64,000 bases of DNA from the NCBI GenBank assembly GCA_016802295.1, contig JAESIW010000124.1:664791-728790 (forward strand). Direction: 5' to 3'. A model generated the notes under the pieces. That model did not search any database and had not been told where the DNA came from. It saw only the letters and a list, made by a program, of their open reading frames with translations. Shown piece by piece: positions 36,284 through 48,533 of this stretch. Each line of letters begins with the position of its first letter. Position 1 is the first letter of the stretch. A program made the translations under genes and the position numbers. This stretch comes from Brachionus rotundiformis (taxonomy: Eukaryota; Rotifera; Eurotatoria; Ploima; Brachionidae).

Positions 36284-36942
36284 TAATTTTTGAACTGCAC
36301 AATCTAAATTAAACACAGATTTTGATAATAATTTTTTAAAGGTGTCTACATTTTATTGTATATTTTTGACTTTAAAATCTAAATTTAAATAAAAATATAA
36401 TTTTATTTTTTAATTTATTTCAAACGATCGAGCGAGTAGATTTTATCAGATCAACTTTTATATCCATATTTTAAAATTCTTTATTTATTTAACACTTGAA
36501 GCACCGTAAAAATTCGGTAAATTTTTTTAACTGTAAATAAAATATCACTAAATAAAGACAGTAGGTTAAAAATCATATATTTATAAAAAAGACAATTGAA
36601 AGAAGCAGTAAAGATAGAAAAATGTTTATCCCTTCGTTATTTATAGGCCTTCAAAATTTCAGAAAATAAGTCAAAATGACTTCTAGTGTAAAATAATCTT
36701 TAATCTTTTCTTTTAAATGGCTCACTTCCTTCAAAAGTGAAATTTTAATTTATTAAGAACGTGTTTTTATTATCTTTAAAAATGCTACAATTTCTTAGTT
36801 TAAATTCAAATTTCAAAATAAACTTGAAATTATTCTATTTATAATTTGAACATAATACATTAAATATTTATTATAAAATATTACACCATAGAAAAAAAAT
36901 TGAATATATTTTATTTTTATTTGATTTTTAATTGTTTTTTTA
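36284..36942. other. spacer ANKEF1 to SNIP1
   Basis: AT-rich 3' flank and promoter region, with no ORF or repeat seen. Confidence 0.6.
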
Positions 36943-37749
36943 ATGGATAGACGAGACAGAAAGAGAAATGAAAGAACTCGAGAAGAGTCTACAAATTATG
37001 AATACGGAAAAAACATAAAAAAAGAAGATGAAAAAGAAGTGGTAGAAAAAGAAAAACCTTCTTTGGCCCTTAGTGGAAATTTAGCAAAAGATACAAATCT
37101 TGTTAATGGAATCGTTGTAAAATACAATGAGCCTCCTGAAGCACGTAAACCTCGAAGAAGATGGAGACTTTATTGTTTTAAAGGGGAGACAGAGCTTCCA
37201 CTCTATCAAATTCACCGTCAGTCAGCCTATCTTTTTGGTCGCGATCGTCTTGTTGCAGATATTCCAGTAGATCATCCATCATGTTCGAAACAGCATGCTG
37301 TTTTTCAATATCGTTTGGTAGAGTTTAAAAGAAAAGACGGTAGCACAGGAAGGACAGTTAAGCCATATATCATAGATTTGGGTTCTACAAATGGAACATT
37401 TATAAATAATCAACAAATAGAAGCCCAGCGTTATTTTGAATTAAGGGAGAAGGATGTGATTAAATTTGGATTCAGCTCTAGAGAGTATATCTTATTGCAT
37501 GAAGAGAGCAAAAATGACAAAGGAGATTTATCAGATGAATCGTTGGATGAATCAGATAAAGAGGAAAAAGCAGAAGAAGCACCGGTTAAAATAAAAAAAG
37601 AAAAAGAAAGTGGCAGTGAAAACGAAGAAATTGATTTAAAAAAATATAAACCAAAAAAAAAGCATAAAAAATCTCGAAGTTCTTCAAGCGAGTTGAGTAG
37701 TTCCGAATCTGATGATGATCGAAACCGAAGACGCAAAAAAAGAAAATGA
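36943..37749 (+). CDS. SNIP1: SNIP1, FHA-domain nuclear protein
   Basis: A single-exon frame of 268 codons. A charged N-terminus leads into NGIVVKYNEPPEARKPRRRWRL and an FHA domain (about residues 70-190) with HRQSAYLFGRD, DHPSCSKQHAVFQYR and DLGSTNGTFINN, all hallmark SNIP1 segments. The C-terminus is acidic then Lys/Ser-rich (KKHKKSRSSSS). SNIP1 is a spliceosome-associated nuclear protein whose FHA domain binds phosphothreonine peptides. Human SNIP1 is 396 residues, with the extra length in the disordered N-terminal region, so this copy is short but complete around the domain. It converges with the HEAT-repeat gene; their stops are 115 bp apart. Confidence 0.95.
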   Translation: MDRRDRKRNERTREESTNYEYGKNIKKEDEKEVVEKEKPSLALSGNLAKDTNLVNGIVVKYNEPPEARKPRRRWRLYCFKGETELPLYQIHRQSAYLFGRDRLVADIPVDHPSCSKQHAVFQYRLVEFKRKDGSTGRTVKPYIIDLGSTNGTFINNQQIEAQRYFELREKDVIKFGFSSREYILLHEESKNDKGDLSDESLDESDKEEKAEEAPVKIKKEKESGSENEEIDLKKYKPKKKHKKSRSSSSELSSSESDDDRNRRRKKRK

Positions 37750-37864
37750 ATACTGTTTGAATAAAAACTAGTTTAAAATTTTTGTAAATGTTAGTTAATC
37801 ATTAAATAAAAAAAAATAAAAAAATTTGATTTGATTGTAATTTTATTATTTTATTCAAAATTAT

Positions 37865-38308
37865 TTATAGTATATTCCATTTACCAGTCCGATGATAACT
37901 AGACATTACTTTATGTGCTTTTCGCCTTATTTCAGGATCAGGATCTATATTAAAATCTTCTAGAGCTAGACTTATACGATGTTCTAAATGTTTTGGTGAG
38001 CCATCACATAGAGTATGTAATACCTTTTGATGAAACAAAATAAGTTATATTTTTTTCCAAAAGAAGCATACTTGAGCTCTAACTATATTGTTCTCATCAT
38101 TGATCATTTCGAAAACTCTTTCCCAAAACTTGTCCAAATCAGCCTTTACACGACAAGGGCACATTTCAACTAAAGCTTTTTTTCTTACAATCGGATCCGC
38201 GTGTTTACTTAAAGTCAAAACTACATCAATATCAGTTGTCTCTTTGGCTAATCTTATAGCCTCGTTTGGTTTCAACTTAAAAATATATGATAATTCATTT
38301 TTACTCAT
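37865..38308 (-). CDS. small HEAT-repeat protein
   Basis: Two exons (38308-38072 and 38023-37865) joined by a 48-nt GT-AG intron encode 131 residues. The start is ATG 38308 (MSKNELSYIF). The sequence is built of HEAT-like helical pairs: LSKHADPIVRKKALVEMC, then a second at ENNIVRAQVLHTLCDG, then DPDPEIRRKAHKVMSSY. It ends RTGKWNIL. Such repeats serve as protein-binding scaffolds. I do not recognise a specific orthologue. The protein is cytosolic by appearance, with no signal or membrane segment. Confidence 0.8.
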
Positions 38309-38777
38309 TTTTGCTTTGAATATTCTGATCAAAAATTATATTATTATTTATATAAACTTGTGACAGTTATGAAATCTACTAATTTCAAGAAATCAAATTT
38401 TTTGAGAAATTTTAATCATTCAGGTAAGTTTCTTAATTTTACGCATGTATGGTAAATTGTTAATAAAATATACAGCAAAAATTTAGACCGAAATTGCAGC
38501 ATTTTTTATCGAATTTTAAATAATTAAAATCCGATAAATAAATATATTTTAAAAAAAGTAAATAATCATTATATATAATCGATTAGAGAAAAAGGAAACC
38601 AAAATGATACGTTTATTTCTTTTGATTGAAATAATACTTATAAAACTCTTATTTTCAACATAAAAATCGAAATTCTTAAAAATTTAACAGATAAAATTTC
38701 TTTGAAGGAATTAAATTCTTGTTTATACTCATTAATTTAAATAAAAAAATTTATCTACATTAAATAATAAAAAGGCA
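38309..38777. other. spacer HEAT gene to ANKRD40
   Basis: AT-rich, with no ORF. It contains the upstream region of the HEAT gene and, at its right end, the tandem repeat described separately. Confidence 0.55.
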
Positions 38778-38917
38778 ATCATTTTATATCTCATTTTGAA
38801 ATAAAATAAACTTATTGAAAACTTTATTTTGCAAACCAAATAAAATTATCATTTTATATCTCATTTTGAAATAAAATAAACTTATTGAAAACTTTATTTT
38901 GCAAACCAAATAAAATT
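38778..38917. repeat. perfect 70-bp tandem duplication
   Basis: The unit beginning atcattttatatctcatttt at 38778 is repeated exactly at 38848. The second copy ends five bases before the ANKRD40 stop codon region, so the duplication lies in its 3' UTR. Confidence 0.95.
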
Positions 38918-38921
38918 AAAT

Positions 38922-39617
38922 TTATAAAGAAACAAAAACAAATTCAATTTGTTGACCATCTTTAAGTCTTTTAATATCGTTTGTATTTCGAACAAGAATA
39001 TTTGGTAATTTTCGAATTTTTTGAATTTTATAATTGTCACCAACGGTGTTCAATTCTTCTTTGCATAATTTTTTAAAATCTTCAAAATCTAAATTTTGCT
39101 TATCAATATCGATTTCGATAAAATCTTCTTCAAAATTAGACCTAACTTGTAAAGTAATCATTTCTTTAACAATTTTAGGATCATTTTTTGAAATCTCTGG
39201 CTTATTAAACATCTTTTGATTAGCCTGAAATTCTGAATTTTGTTGTATAACTTCAGAATCATATAACGATTTATCCACATAATGAAATTGAGGATTCTTT
39301 ACAAAATTAGGAACAATCATTGAAGATTCTTGTATTTTATTATTTTCTGAATTGTTGATCGTTTGATCTTTGATGTATTCAAAAGGAGTTTTACCATTTT
39401 TATTTATAATATCGTTGCTGGCTCCTTTTTCGCATAAAAACTGTATGAGCTCCTTGTTATTTTTGCTACATGCCCAATGCAAGCTGGTCCAACCATTGAC
39501 TTTGTTTTGAGAATTTAAATCGGGATTATTTGAGTTAAAATAATTTTTGATCAATTGCATATCTCCTATGTAACAAAGTTCGCGAAATTTCTCATTTTTT
39601 TCATATTCGTGATCCAT
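38922..39617 (-). CDS. ANKRD40: ANKRD40-like ankyrin-repeat protein
   Basis: A single exon of 231 codons from ATG 39617 (MDHEYEKNEKFRELC). Two N-terminal ankyrin repeats (about residues 8-90) contain NSQNKVNGWTSLHWACSKNN, a segment strongly conserved in ANKRD40. A disordered middle is followed by a C-terminal beta-rich domain (about 150-231) with EDFIEIDID, LDFEDF and KIRKLPNILVRNTNDIKRL, also typical of ANKRD40. Human ANKRD40 is longer (368), mostly in the linker. Its molecular function is not established. It is 138 bp upstream of the ALDH8A1 stop and on the same strand. Confidence 0.9.
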   Translation of the reverse strand: MDHEYEKNEKFRELCYIGDMQLIKNYFNSNNPDLNSQNKVNGWTSLHWACSKNNKELIQFLCEKGASNDIINKNGKTPFEYIKDQTINNSENNKIQESSMIVPNFVKNPQFHYVDKSLYDSEVIQQNSEFQANQKMFNKPEISKNDPKIVKEMITLQVRSNFEEDFIEIDIDKQNLDFEDFKKLCKEELNTVGDNYKIQKIRKLPNILVRNTNDIKRLKDGQQIEFVFVSL

Positions 39618-39755
39618 TCTAAGAGTTTTTGATAATTATTATATTTAAAAAATTTCATACAACATAAGGCTTTAATACCTTGAGATAAAAATCAATTTTC
39701 ATTAAAATTTTTATTTTATTCAAAGCTTAAATAAATGGAAAAAAGTTCTTGTTTT

Positions 39756-41427
39756 TTACGCATAATTAATACAGATTGTCTTTTTTTCTGTAAAAAATTC
39801 GAAAGAATATGGATATCCTTCTCGTCCTGTGCCACTTTCTTTGAATCCACCGAATGGCATATTTAGATCACGAATAAGAAAGCAATTGATCCATGTTGTT
39901 CCTGTTAACAGAGCCCTGCTAACTCTATGAGCACGACCAACATCATTAGTCCATATTGTAGCCGCTAATCCATATTTATTATTATTTGCACGTTCAATAA
40001 CTTCAGCTTCTTCGTGAAATGTAGTGACACAAACAACTGGACCAAATATTTCTTCTTGCATTAAACAAGAAGAGTCATCAATATTGGTAATTACAGTAGG
40101 CAAAATAAAATATCCATTTGAATTAAGATCAGCTGGTTTTTCACTTGAAAATTTTAATTGAGAGTTACAGATTAGAATTTTAATAAAATTCAAACTATTA
40201 CTCGACAGTTTCTCCACACAATATTTCACAACCTGATTTAGAAGCTTGATGAATATATGACATAACTTTATCGTAATGTTGTTTGTTATTTACTGGGCCC
40301 ATATTTGTATTCTTATTAAAAGGATCACCAACAACTAGACTTCTAGCATGTTTTACCAAAAGATCCAAAAATTCATTAATACGACTTATATGCACATAGT
40401 ATCTTAATTTTTTTAATATTAAAATAGATTAGTTTAAAGCATTTATATTTGATTAAAATTTAAATGTAAGAATTTCTTATCATAGAAATGGAGGCTTTTT
40501 TAATGCTCTCCTTTGATCTTTTATTCTTTTTAACTATTATCAAATTTTTTATTACCTACTAGAACATAAGCAGATTTGACCAGAATTTTGAAAACAAGAA
40601 TTTCCAATTGCTTTAATATGCTTGCTTAAATCAGCGTCTTGAAAAACGATTCCTGGATTTTTTCCTCCTAATTCAAGAGATAGTCGCTTAAATGATTGAT
40701 TTGCAGTTGCCTGTCTAATTATATTGCCGGTTACAGTTCCACCTGTGAACGAAATCAGCTTTGTTTCTGGATGAGTTACCAAATCATTTCCGATTTTCGA
40801 TCCAAGTCCAAAAACAATATTTACAACACCTGGAGGAAGACCAGACTTGAGGAGTATATCACATAGCATAAATGCAGTGAGTGATGTAAATTCGCTTGGT
40901 TTACAAACACAAGTACAGCCACTAGCTATGCATGGTGCTATTTTCCACGTTAGTAAATATAATGGCAAATTCCATGGAGAAATTAGAACAGATACTCCAC
41001 TAGGAACTTCAGTAGTATAGCTGAAACTATTTAAGTGAGGCAATTCGGTTGACTCATTTTTGTGATTAAGAATAGCAGCTGCGAAAAATCGAAAATTATA
41101 AGCAGCACGTGGAATTTCAAAATTGGCTGCAATCGTAAATGGTTTTCCTTGATCCCGAGATTCAGCTTTAGCAAGTTCATCAGTATTTTTTTCAATTTCA
41201 TCTGCTATTTTGTTTAAAATTTTAGCTCTTTCTACTTGACTTGTCATTGACCAAGTTTTAAAAGCTTGTGAAGCTGCTTCCACAGCCATATCACATTCTT
41301 GTTTACCACTATCTGGAACGTTACATAAAAGTTGGCCATTGCTCGGATCATACGACTCTAGGCTTTTGGAAGTTGGTATGAAGACATTGTTTATAAAATT
41401 TGATATTTTAACAACCATTTTTTGCAT
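39756..41427 (-). CDS. ALDH8A1: ALDH8A1, aldehyde dehydrogenase of the kynurenine branch
   Basis: Three exons (41427-40556, 40402-40202, 40143-39756) with matching phases give 486 residues; human ALDH8A1 has 487. Visible: ISPWNLPLYLLTWKIAP, SFTGG, general-base Glu in LELGGKNPG (E252), catalytic Cys in NSGQIC (C286), EEIFGPVVCV, LNMPFGGFKESGTGREG. ALDH8A1 oxidises 2-aminomuconate semialdehyde in tryptophan catabolism and also acts on 9-cis-retinal; the enzyme is cytosolic. The start is MQKMVVK; the second Met is also possible. The donor of exon 1 was placed after ..CSSAG by phase continuity into YYVHISRINEF. All three genes from 37.9 to 41.4 kb are on the minus strand. Confidence 0.95.
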
Positions 41428-44400
41428 TTAATTTGCAAAAATTTCAAAAAAAAAAACAAGTTTTACAAAGATAAGAATTTTCTTAGGGTGTATTAAGTTA
41501 TTTATTATTTCAAATTTTATTTTTAATTCGTGTAAATGTATAAAATATTTAAATCAACTCATGAAATTGATAAATGATGCCTCAAATAAATAATTTAAAT
41601 AAAACGATTAAATTTAATTAAAAATTAATAAGACTTTTAAAATTTTGTTTCGTTCAATAATTTGAAATTTATATTTAATCGAAACATAAGACTAATTCTC
41701 AAGCTATATTTTTTCATGAAGAAAATTTAGATTACTAATAATTTAGCCAAAATAGAAAAAATATTTAATAATAATCAGCTTCTTTTTAAAAATAAATCAA
41801 TTAATTATTTAGAAACACAGCAATACCATTTTTATTTCAAATTTTGAAGTTATCTTTGTCGAACATTCATATTATTAATTTAGAATACTTTTTAGAAATC
41901 TATTCAGTATTATTTTAATTTTTTTCTAGATTAACAATTGTTAAATAATTAAATTAAAAAGAATACTTTATTCAATAAGAAAAATGATTTATTTAAATTA
42001 TGTTCAATTGATTTATTCCTTTTAAGCGATTTATTTTAAAAATTACAATGCTGAAAAATTTATCATATTATTTACAAGATCTTGAAATATTTTTTAATCC
42101 TTCAACCAAAATTTAATTAATAATAATTATTATATAATTAAAATTTCTAACAATACAAATATTTGTATTTATTTTATACACCTATTTAAATATATTTTTT
42201 TTCATCTAAATCATTAAAAATCCTAAAAATAGATATTATGTTTAGTTTTTAGAACAAATACTAGATTTTTCTAACATTTCCTGAATTTGCTGTTCTGTTT
42301 TCAGATGTAATGTACTTTTATATTTGATTTATAAAATTCAAAATTGTTTATTTTTAAAGCTTTTTAACAATTCATCCTTTTAAGAACAAAAATCCATTTC
42401 ATTTGAACATTTTTATTCTTTTTCATTTAAATTTTGATTTTTTTGCTTTATTTCTTTTCGGCAGGTAATTTAAGATTAATTCACTGTATTAAAGATGTAT
42501 AGAAATGAACGGAAAAAAACTATTTTAAAGCTTAAAGAGAGCGTCTTAATAATTGGATTTTTTTAGATGATATAACTGAAATAATTATCAAAATCTAGTA
42601 TTTGATTGATATCTGTTAATTTATGAAAAATATTAGAAAAAAGATAGATCATTAAAAGTCTCAATTTCAAATTTTAAACCCTTGAAATAGACTTTACTGA
42701 TTCATATTTTATATTACATTATTCTACTCTAAGTTTAACTCGATATCTTAATATTTTTTTATTGAATCCAGTGTTTAATTACTGCAAATATATGTAAAGG
42801 ATTTATTATATATAGGGTTATTTGCATTTAAGAAAATATATCTATTAGTTTAATTTTAAGCGAAAAAATCTATAGTCAAAGGTTGTGCTTTGTTAGAGAA
42901 TGTAATTTCGGAAAAAAATCTAATTCGAACGAATCATGCTGAAAAGCACTTGAGTATTCTTATAAAAAAATGCTAATGAAATCACTTTTTATGATTATTG
43001 AAATATTTATTTCCGTTATTGAAAGGATTAGGAAATAAGAAACAAAACTAGAAAAATCGACTTAAAGCCTCATTCACTTTATTTGCAATACTTTTTTAAA
43101 TATGGCATTAAAGAATATTCTAATCTTTATTTTGGTTAATTATTTTAAGACACATGCAAACAAATCTCTTTTTTAAGCAATTTGGTTCAAATTAAAAATA
43201 CATGATTCTATTTTTGAAGTGAGTTTTAATACATTTTGATATCCGAATGCCGAAAATTTCTTGTTTTCTAAAGCATTATTTTTGGTTAAATTTAATATAA
43301 TTTTTCGTCTAAAATACTACTTTTTAATTTAAACAAGAGAAAAAAAAATAATAAATAACAAGAGGAAAATTTTTTTGTTAAGCCATTTAATGATATCAAT
43401 TATTGAAATAGCAAAATGGTGAGAATGTTAACGTCAATTTCGAAAGGGATATTTTTTTAGATTTTAAAAATTTACCTCTAGAAAATTTAAAACTAATATT
43501 TATGATAATTTAGATAAGGTTCTAGATATAAAATTGACTTATGTCTCGATGGCTTTTTTATTGAATTTAGATGATTTTTTTTTGGGATTAATATCATTAT
43601 TAAATTAGAAATTTTAATGCAATAAGCTAAATTAGGTTCTCGATTTAAACATTCTATTTTGAAAAATTTTGATGATTATTATAGGCAAAACATTTTAAAA
43701 AGTTTATTGTTAACAAGATATTTTCAAAAAAAGAAAATCAGGAGACAGTCATTTCAATTTTAAAAATCTACTAGAAGAAAAAATTTTTATTTGAAGTGAA
43801 GCTGAAAAAACGCATAAATAAGCTTTCATACGCTTTATTGATTCATTCATTGTTAAATCTTGACTGAACTTGACTAGTTAATAAGTTTAAAAACTTAAAA
43901 TTATTATTTCATCAAAAATCATTTTTTTTTAGAAAAACGAAACACGTTTTTTTTCGTAATAGAAACTTGACTAAATAGCTCTTTATTCATATTTATTTTT
44001 AGCATTTCAATTTTTTACAAAATTAATTATATAGTTTTTTTGGAAAAATTATTGTGATTATAACATAAATTAATAACATAAGCTTAATTTTAGACTTTAA
44101 GATAGACAATTTTTAATTAAAAAAATACTTATTAATCTTATTACGATTTTTCATTTGACTTAAAATTATAACCAAAAGCCAAATGATAATGACAGTTTAT
44201 TAAACAAAAAATGAATCAACCAATACCTAAAATTTAATTTAGATCAAATATTCTTTTTTATTTGACAATTTTTAATTATTGAATGATTTTTTTAGACACT
44301 TAATTATTACAATTTAAAAATCAATAAATTCTTATTATCAATCGAAGAATCTTTTTAGATTTTACCAGTATGGAAGGACAAATGACATATGCTTTACGCA

Positions 44401-47400
44401 TGTCACCAATCAAAATAGATGAAAATAATAGCACAGTCAGATATTTTCATTACGTTAATAATTTTCAATTTTCGGAATGAAATTAAATACAGGAAGAAAA
44501 ATCAATTTTCAGCTTTAAATTTGGAAAAAGCACCTATTTGATAATAATAGCATTGAAATATTTAGAAATTTAAATTATTAATAATCAAAAGGGTAATTGA
44601 AGAAAAATCTATTTTCAAACACGAACAAATTTATTTTAGATTTACCATGTTTTTAAATTTTAATTTTAATCATCCAGCTTTAAATGTTATCTGATAAGTG
44701 TCAATGCAAATATAATTTAAATTTGAGAATAAGATAAAAGCATTTTAATTTTTTAAATTACAAAGAATTACCTATTTTTTATATGCTTAATACAAATCAA
44801 TTATTTTCGTTAATAAATATAAAAATACTGATACATTAAATTAAGAATTTTTAAAGATTGTTTTATAATTAAAATTATTATATAAAGCTGACAAATTTTT
44901 CCATAGAAAAAAGCTTAAGTTTTATACAAATTATTTGAGATTCAATTTATGAAATTAATGAATTTCAATTAAAAAGTAAAAGACATGCTTCTTTTACCAA
45001 ATGTTATGTCTATCGAATGCTGTCAATTCAGCATGAATTTATTAGCGCATTTCTGCTCTATATTTAGCTATTGATAATTAATAATAATAAGAAATCTGAG
45101 AAAATATTTATTTTAGTATTCTTATATGTGTTTTGTAATTAAAATTATTCATTAAATATTTATAAGAATAAGAATAATATGCACCCAATTTTCATATAAG
45201 ACTTTAGTTAATTTTATGAAGTATGATAAATGCATTGGCAATTAAGAAAACAAAATGTCACAAAGAATCAGGCATTTTTCTATACGGAAATAAATTATTT
45301 TCTGAGGTTAAAAAATTTTGAAACAATAATATGAAATATAATACATCAGAGAAATTAATTTTGCCTAAAATAAATTATTACTAAAGCTACAAAAGTCCTT
45401 AAACAAAAGTTAGGAGAAAGAAATACAATTAAAGATATACTTTAATATAGGTTTATAATTTAAAATCAATAAATAAAAATCAAGGATCGAGTACAAAATA
45501 ATTTCAATAAGATTTATTAAGATTTATTTGGTTTTTATAATATTTAATTACTAAATTTAATTCTTCATCATCTAGTCAAGTACAAGAATTATATTGACGT
45601 TTCAATAAAATAATTTTCACTTTTTAATATACCAAGTTCCTTAAGCCTGTATGATTTATTTAAATGAACATCGAATGTAACCAAAAAATGAAGTCTGCAT
45701 TTATAATTAAATGACATTTCCTAAAATTCGCAACAAAGATTATTTGTCAATTAGAATATTTTATTTTTCAATTAAGTTAAACGGAAAGAGATTTATTTTA
45801 AATATTTTTGTAGATTAGCTTATTGAATTTAAGTCAAAATTGAGTTTGAATCTTTCAAGACTTGAGAATGCAAAATTCTAATAGGAAATTGATTCTAGTT
45901 GAATGAAAATTAATCAAAGTCTGATAGTGATTTGTACGCCTTGAAAATTTTAATATATATGTATATTTCTTTAGGCTTTATTAAGTAATTAATTTTTTCA
46001 ATATTTTAAGCTAACTGATTTTATATAAGTAAATGGTAAAAATAAAACTATCGAGTCTTTGTTTTATGACATTTTTTTAATTCTACCATATTTTATTATC
46101 GACTCATAAAAATCTAATCGAAAAATTGAGTATTAATTAAAGTAAAATGTTGGAAAAGAAAATTTTAATGTAAACATTGTGTAGGTACCTCTTAGATTTC
46201 ATTTTTCCAGACTAATCGAAAATTAATTGAAATCAATTATGTTTCAAATGTAATTGAACTTTGTCAGAGACAAGATAAATTAAATGAAATAGTTTAATTT
46301 TAGATCATTGTATTTTTCTTTACATAAAACTTAATATTTAATAATTGATTTTTGGTTTACAGAAACAAAAAATTAAAGAAAAAACTATTATTTATAAATT
46401 AAATGACTTTTTGGAAATTAAAGATTAGATTTTAAGATAAAATCCAATATAAATCCTTATAAATTTTATTTTTTATTCTATTTACTTAGACAAAGAATAC
46501 GTACTTCTACTTAAGTTATAATTCATAAATCCTATAAATAAAAGCATGTATTAAAATCGAAGCAGAATAGAAAAAAAATATTCATATAATTTATTTTAAA
46601 AAAAGGAGCTTTCAATGATTACTGAAAAAAATTAATTAGTGGGATTTATTGATGCTTTTTAAAATGATAATTGACTTTTTTCAAGATTTTCAAAAATTAT
46701 TAAAATTAGATAATATTGAATTATTTATTTTTATTTTCGAAATAGATGAAGACAACTTTAGAGAGTTTAATTTTAGGTTAGGGAGTTTACGTTTTTTTTT
46801 ATTTTCTTTATAAATAGATAACTTAAAACTTCATCAAAAATTCTTTATCGAAAAATGGAATAATGCATCAGTAATAAAAGAAAATTGACATAAGAAAAAA
46901 CAATTTTGGAAATTCCGTTTTTTAAAGCATGATTTTTTGTCCTAAAATGTTATTTATATAAATTGTTCATACATGTCCTCAAGAGGATTTGTAGCCATTT
47001 AGCTTCTTTTAAGTTAAAATCTAATAAGATTTTGTCACATATCTTTAAATGATTCTTAGGCTTGTAGCGATTTCAGCATCAAGATAGTAAAATTAACATC
47101 TAAATTATTATTCTCAAATTGATCTAAAACTAAAAATAAAGTATCTCAATAATGATTCTAGTGGGTGAAATTAACAATTTTCAAAATATAGTGAAAATTG
47201 AACAAAAATGATATGATTTTTTATCAATTATCGTGTTAAATGCAAGTCATTTGTTTCACAAATCATTGATTTAATAATTATTCAACAATATAAGCTTTAA
47301 AAGGCTGATTAAAGTGGGATAAAAATGCCATTTATGTCAAATAAACTAATCTTAAAATTATATATAATATATTTAAATAATCATTTTAGAAATTAAATTC

Positions 47401-48533
47401 TCGTTTAGATTTTTTAATAAGGCTGAAGCGTTAGGCGTTGTGTGATTATGTTTCGTGATCTATTAAATTAAAATTTTAGGGATAAAAATATGCAATTTTT
47501 ATTTTTTTCTCAGTAATTAATTAAATGATCGATTTATTTAAAAATTTCATCTATTTAAAACCATCAAAAGAAAATAAGTGCCAAAAAATTGATTTTAACA
47601 TTATCATTTATTTAATTAAAAAAATTATATAGTATTTAAAATTCATTTAATTTAGGAATATATCATTTAAAAATATTTAGGCTAAAAATTATAGTTGATA
47701 GAAAGGAATTAAAGATGAAATTAAGATTCCATTAGCTTATTAAAACTTATTTTAATATTTTAATTTTAACCTTTGCTTGATGGAATATCAGCTATGTCAA
47801 ATTTTAATATCGAATGTTCGATTTAATGTTCGTCATAACAAAAATAAATACTAAAATAAATAATTTTGTTTAATAAATTCATTAGATGTTAGATAAAAAT
47901 TTTTTTAGTTGTCAAATAATGTTTTAATATAACAATTTTCAAAAAGGGAAATCAAGTTAATTTAAATAAGAACAAACATATTTTTAGAATTTAATGAATA
48001 GTTAATAAAGTTAAAAAATTAATATTTTTTCCAGCGATTCTTGTGTAATAAATGAATATGTATCGTTTATCAGTGTTTAAAGCACGCGCTGGTAGCATAA
48101 AGGAGTATAGATAAAACAACTTAATTGATTGTCTCGTCGATAATATTTGTTTACGGAGTATGTATTCATGCAATAGGTTCTAAAAACAAGAAGCTAACTC
48201 AATTAAATGAGAGAACTATAAATCATTATAATTATACTTTTAAAATAAAAAGAAAAAAATCATTAAAATCTAAGACTAAATCTTAAAAATCATTCTGGCA
48301 TAGAGATAAATCAGAGTAGAAAAAAAATTATAAGATATCTCTTTTGTAATATCTCTTTATTATTAGATAAAGATTATTTTGTTTCTGAAGAAATTTCGCT
48401 TTTTTAGAGCTCATTTTTTTTATTTTATTAGAAATTATTTTGCAATAATTGATCTTAAATGATGTTATCTTAAAAAGGCAAAGAAAAAGCAAAAAATTAA
48501 TGCTCAATAAGCGAATTTAAAATTACATTCGCA
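41428..48533. other. gene desert of 7.1 kb
   Basis: No supported exon, transposon, RNA gene or long repeat was found on either strand. The composition is extremely AT-rich throughout, more so than the genic blocks on both sides. It lies between the ALDH8A1 5' end and the start of a neuropeptide-type GPCR, so distal regulatory DNA of the receptor is possible. Confidence 0.5.

Noticed and set aside
47991..48173. Minus-strand 60-codon frame in the 7-kb desert
   Set aside because: It shows no similarity to known domains, and one such frame is expected by chance in 7 kb.
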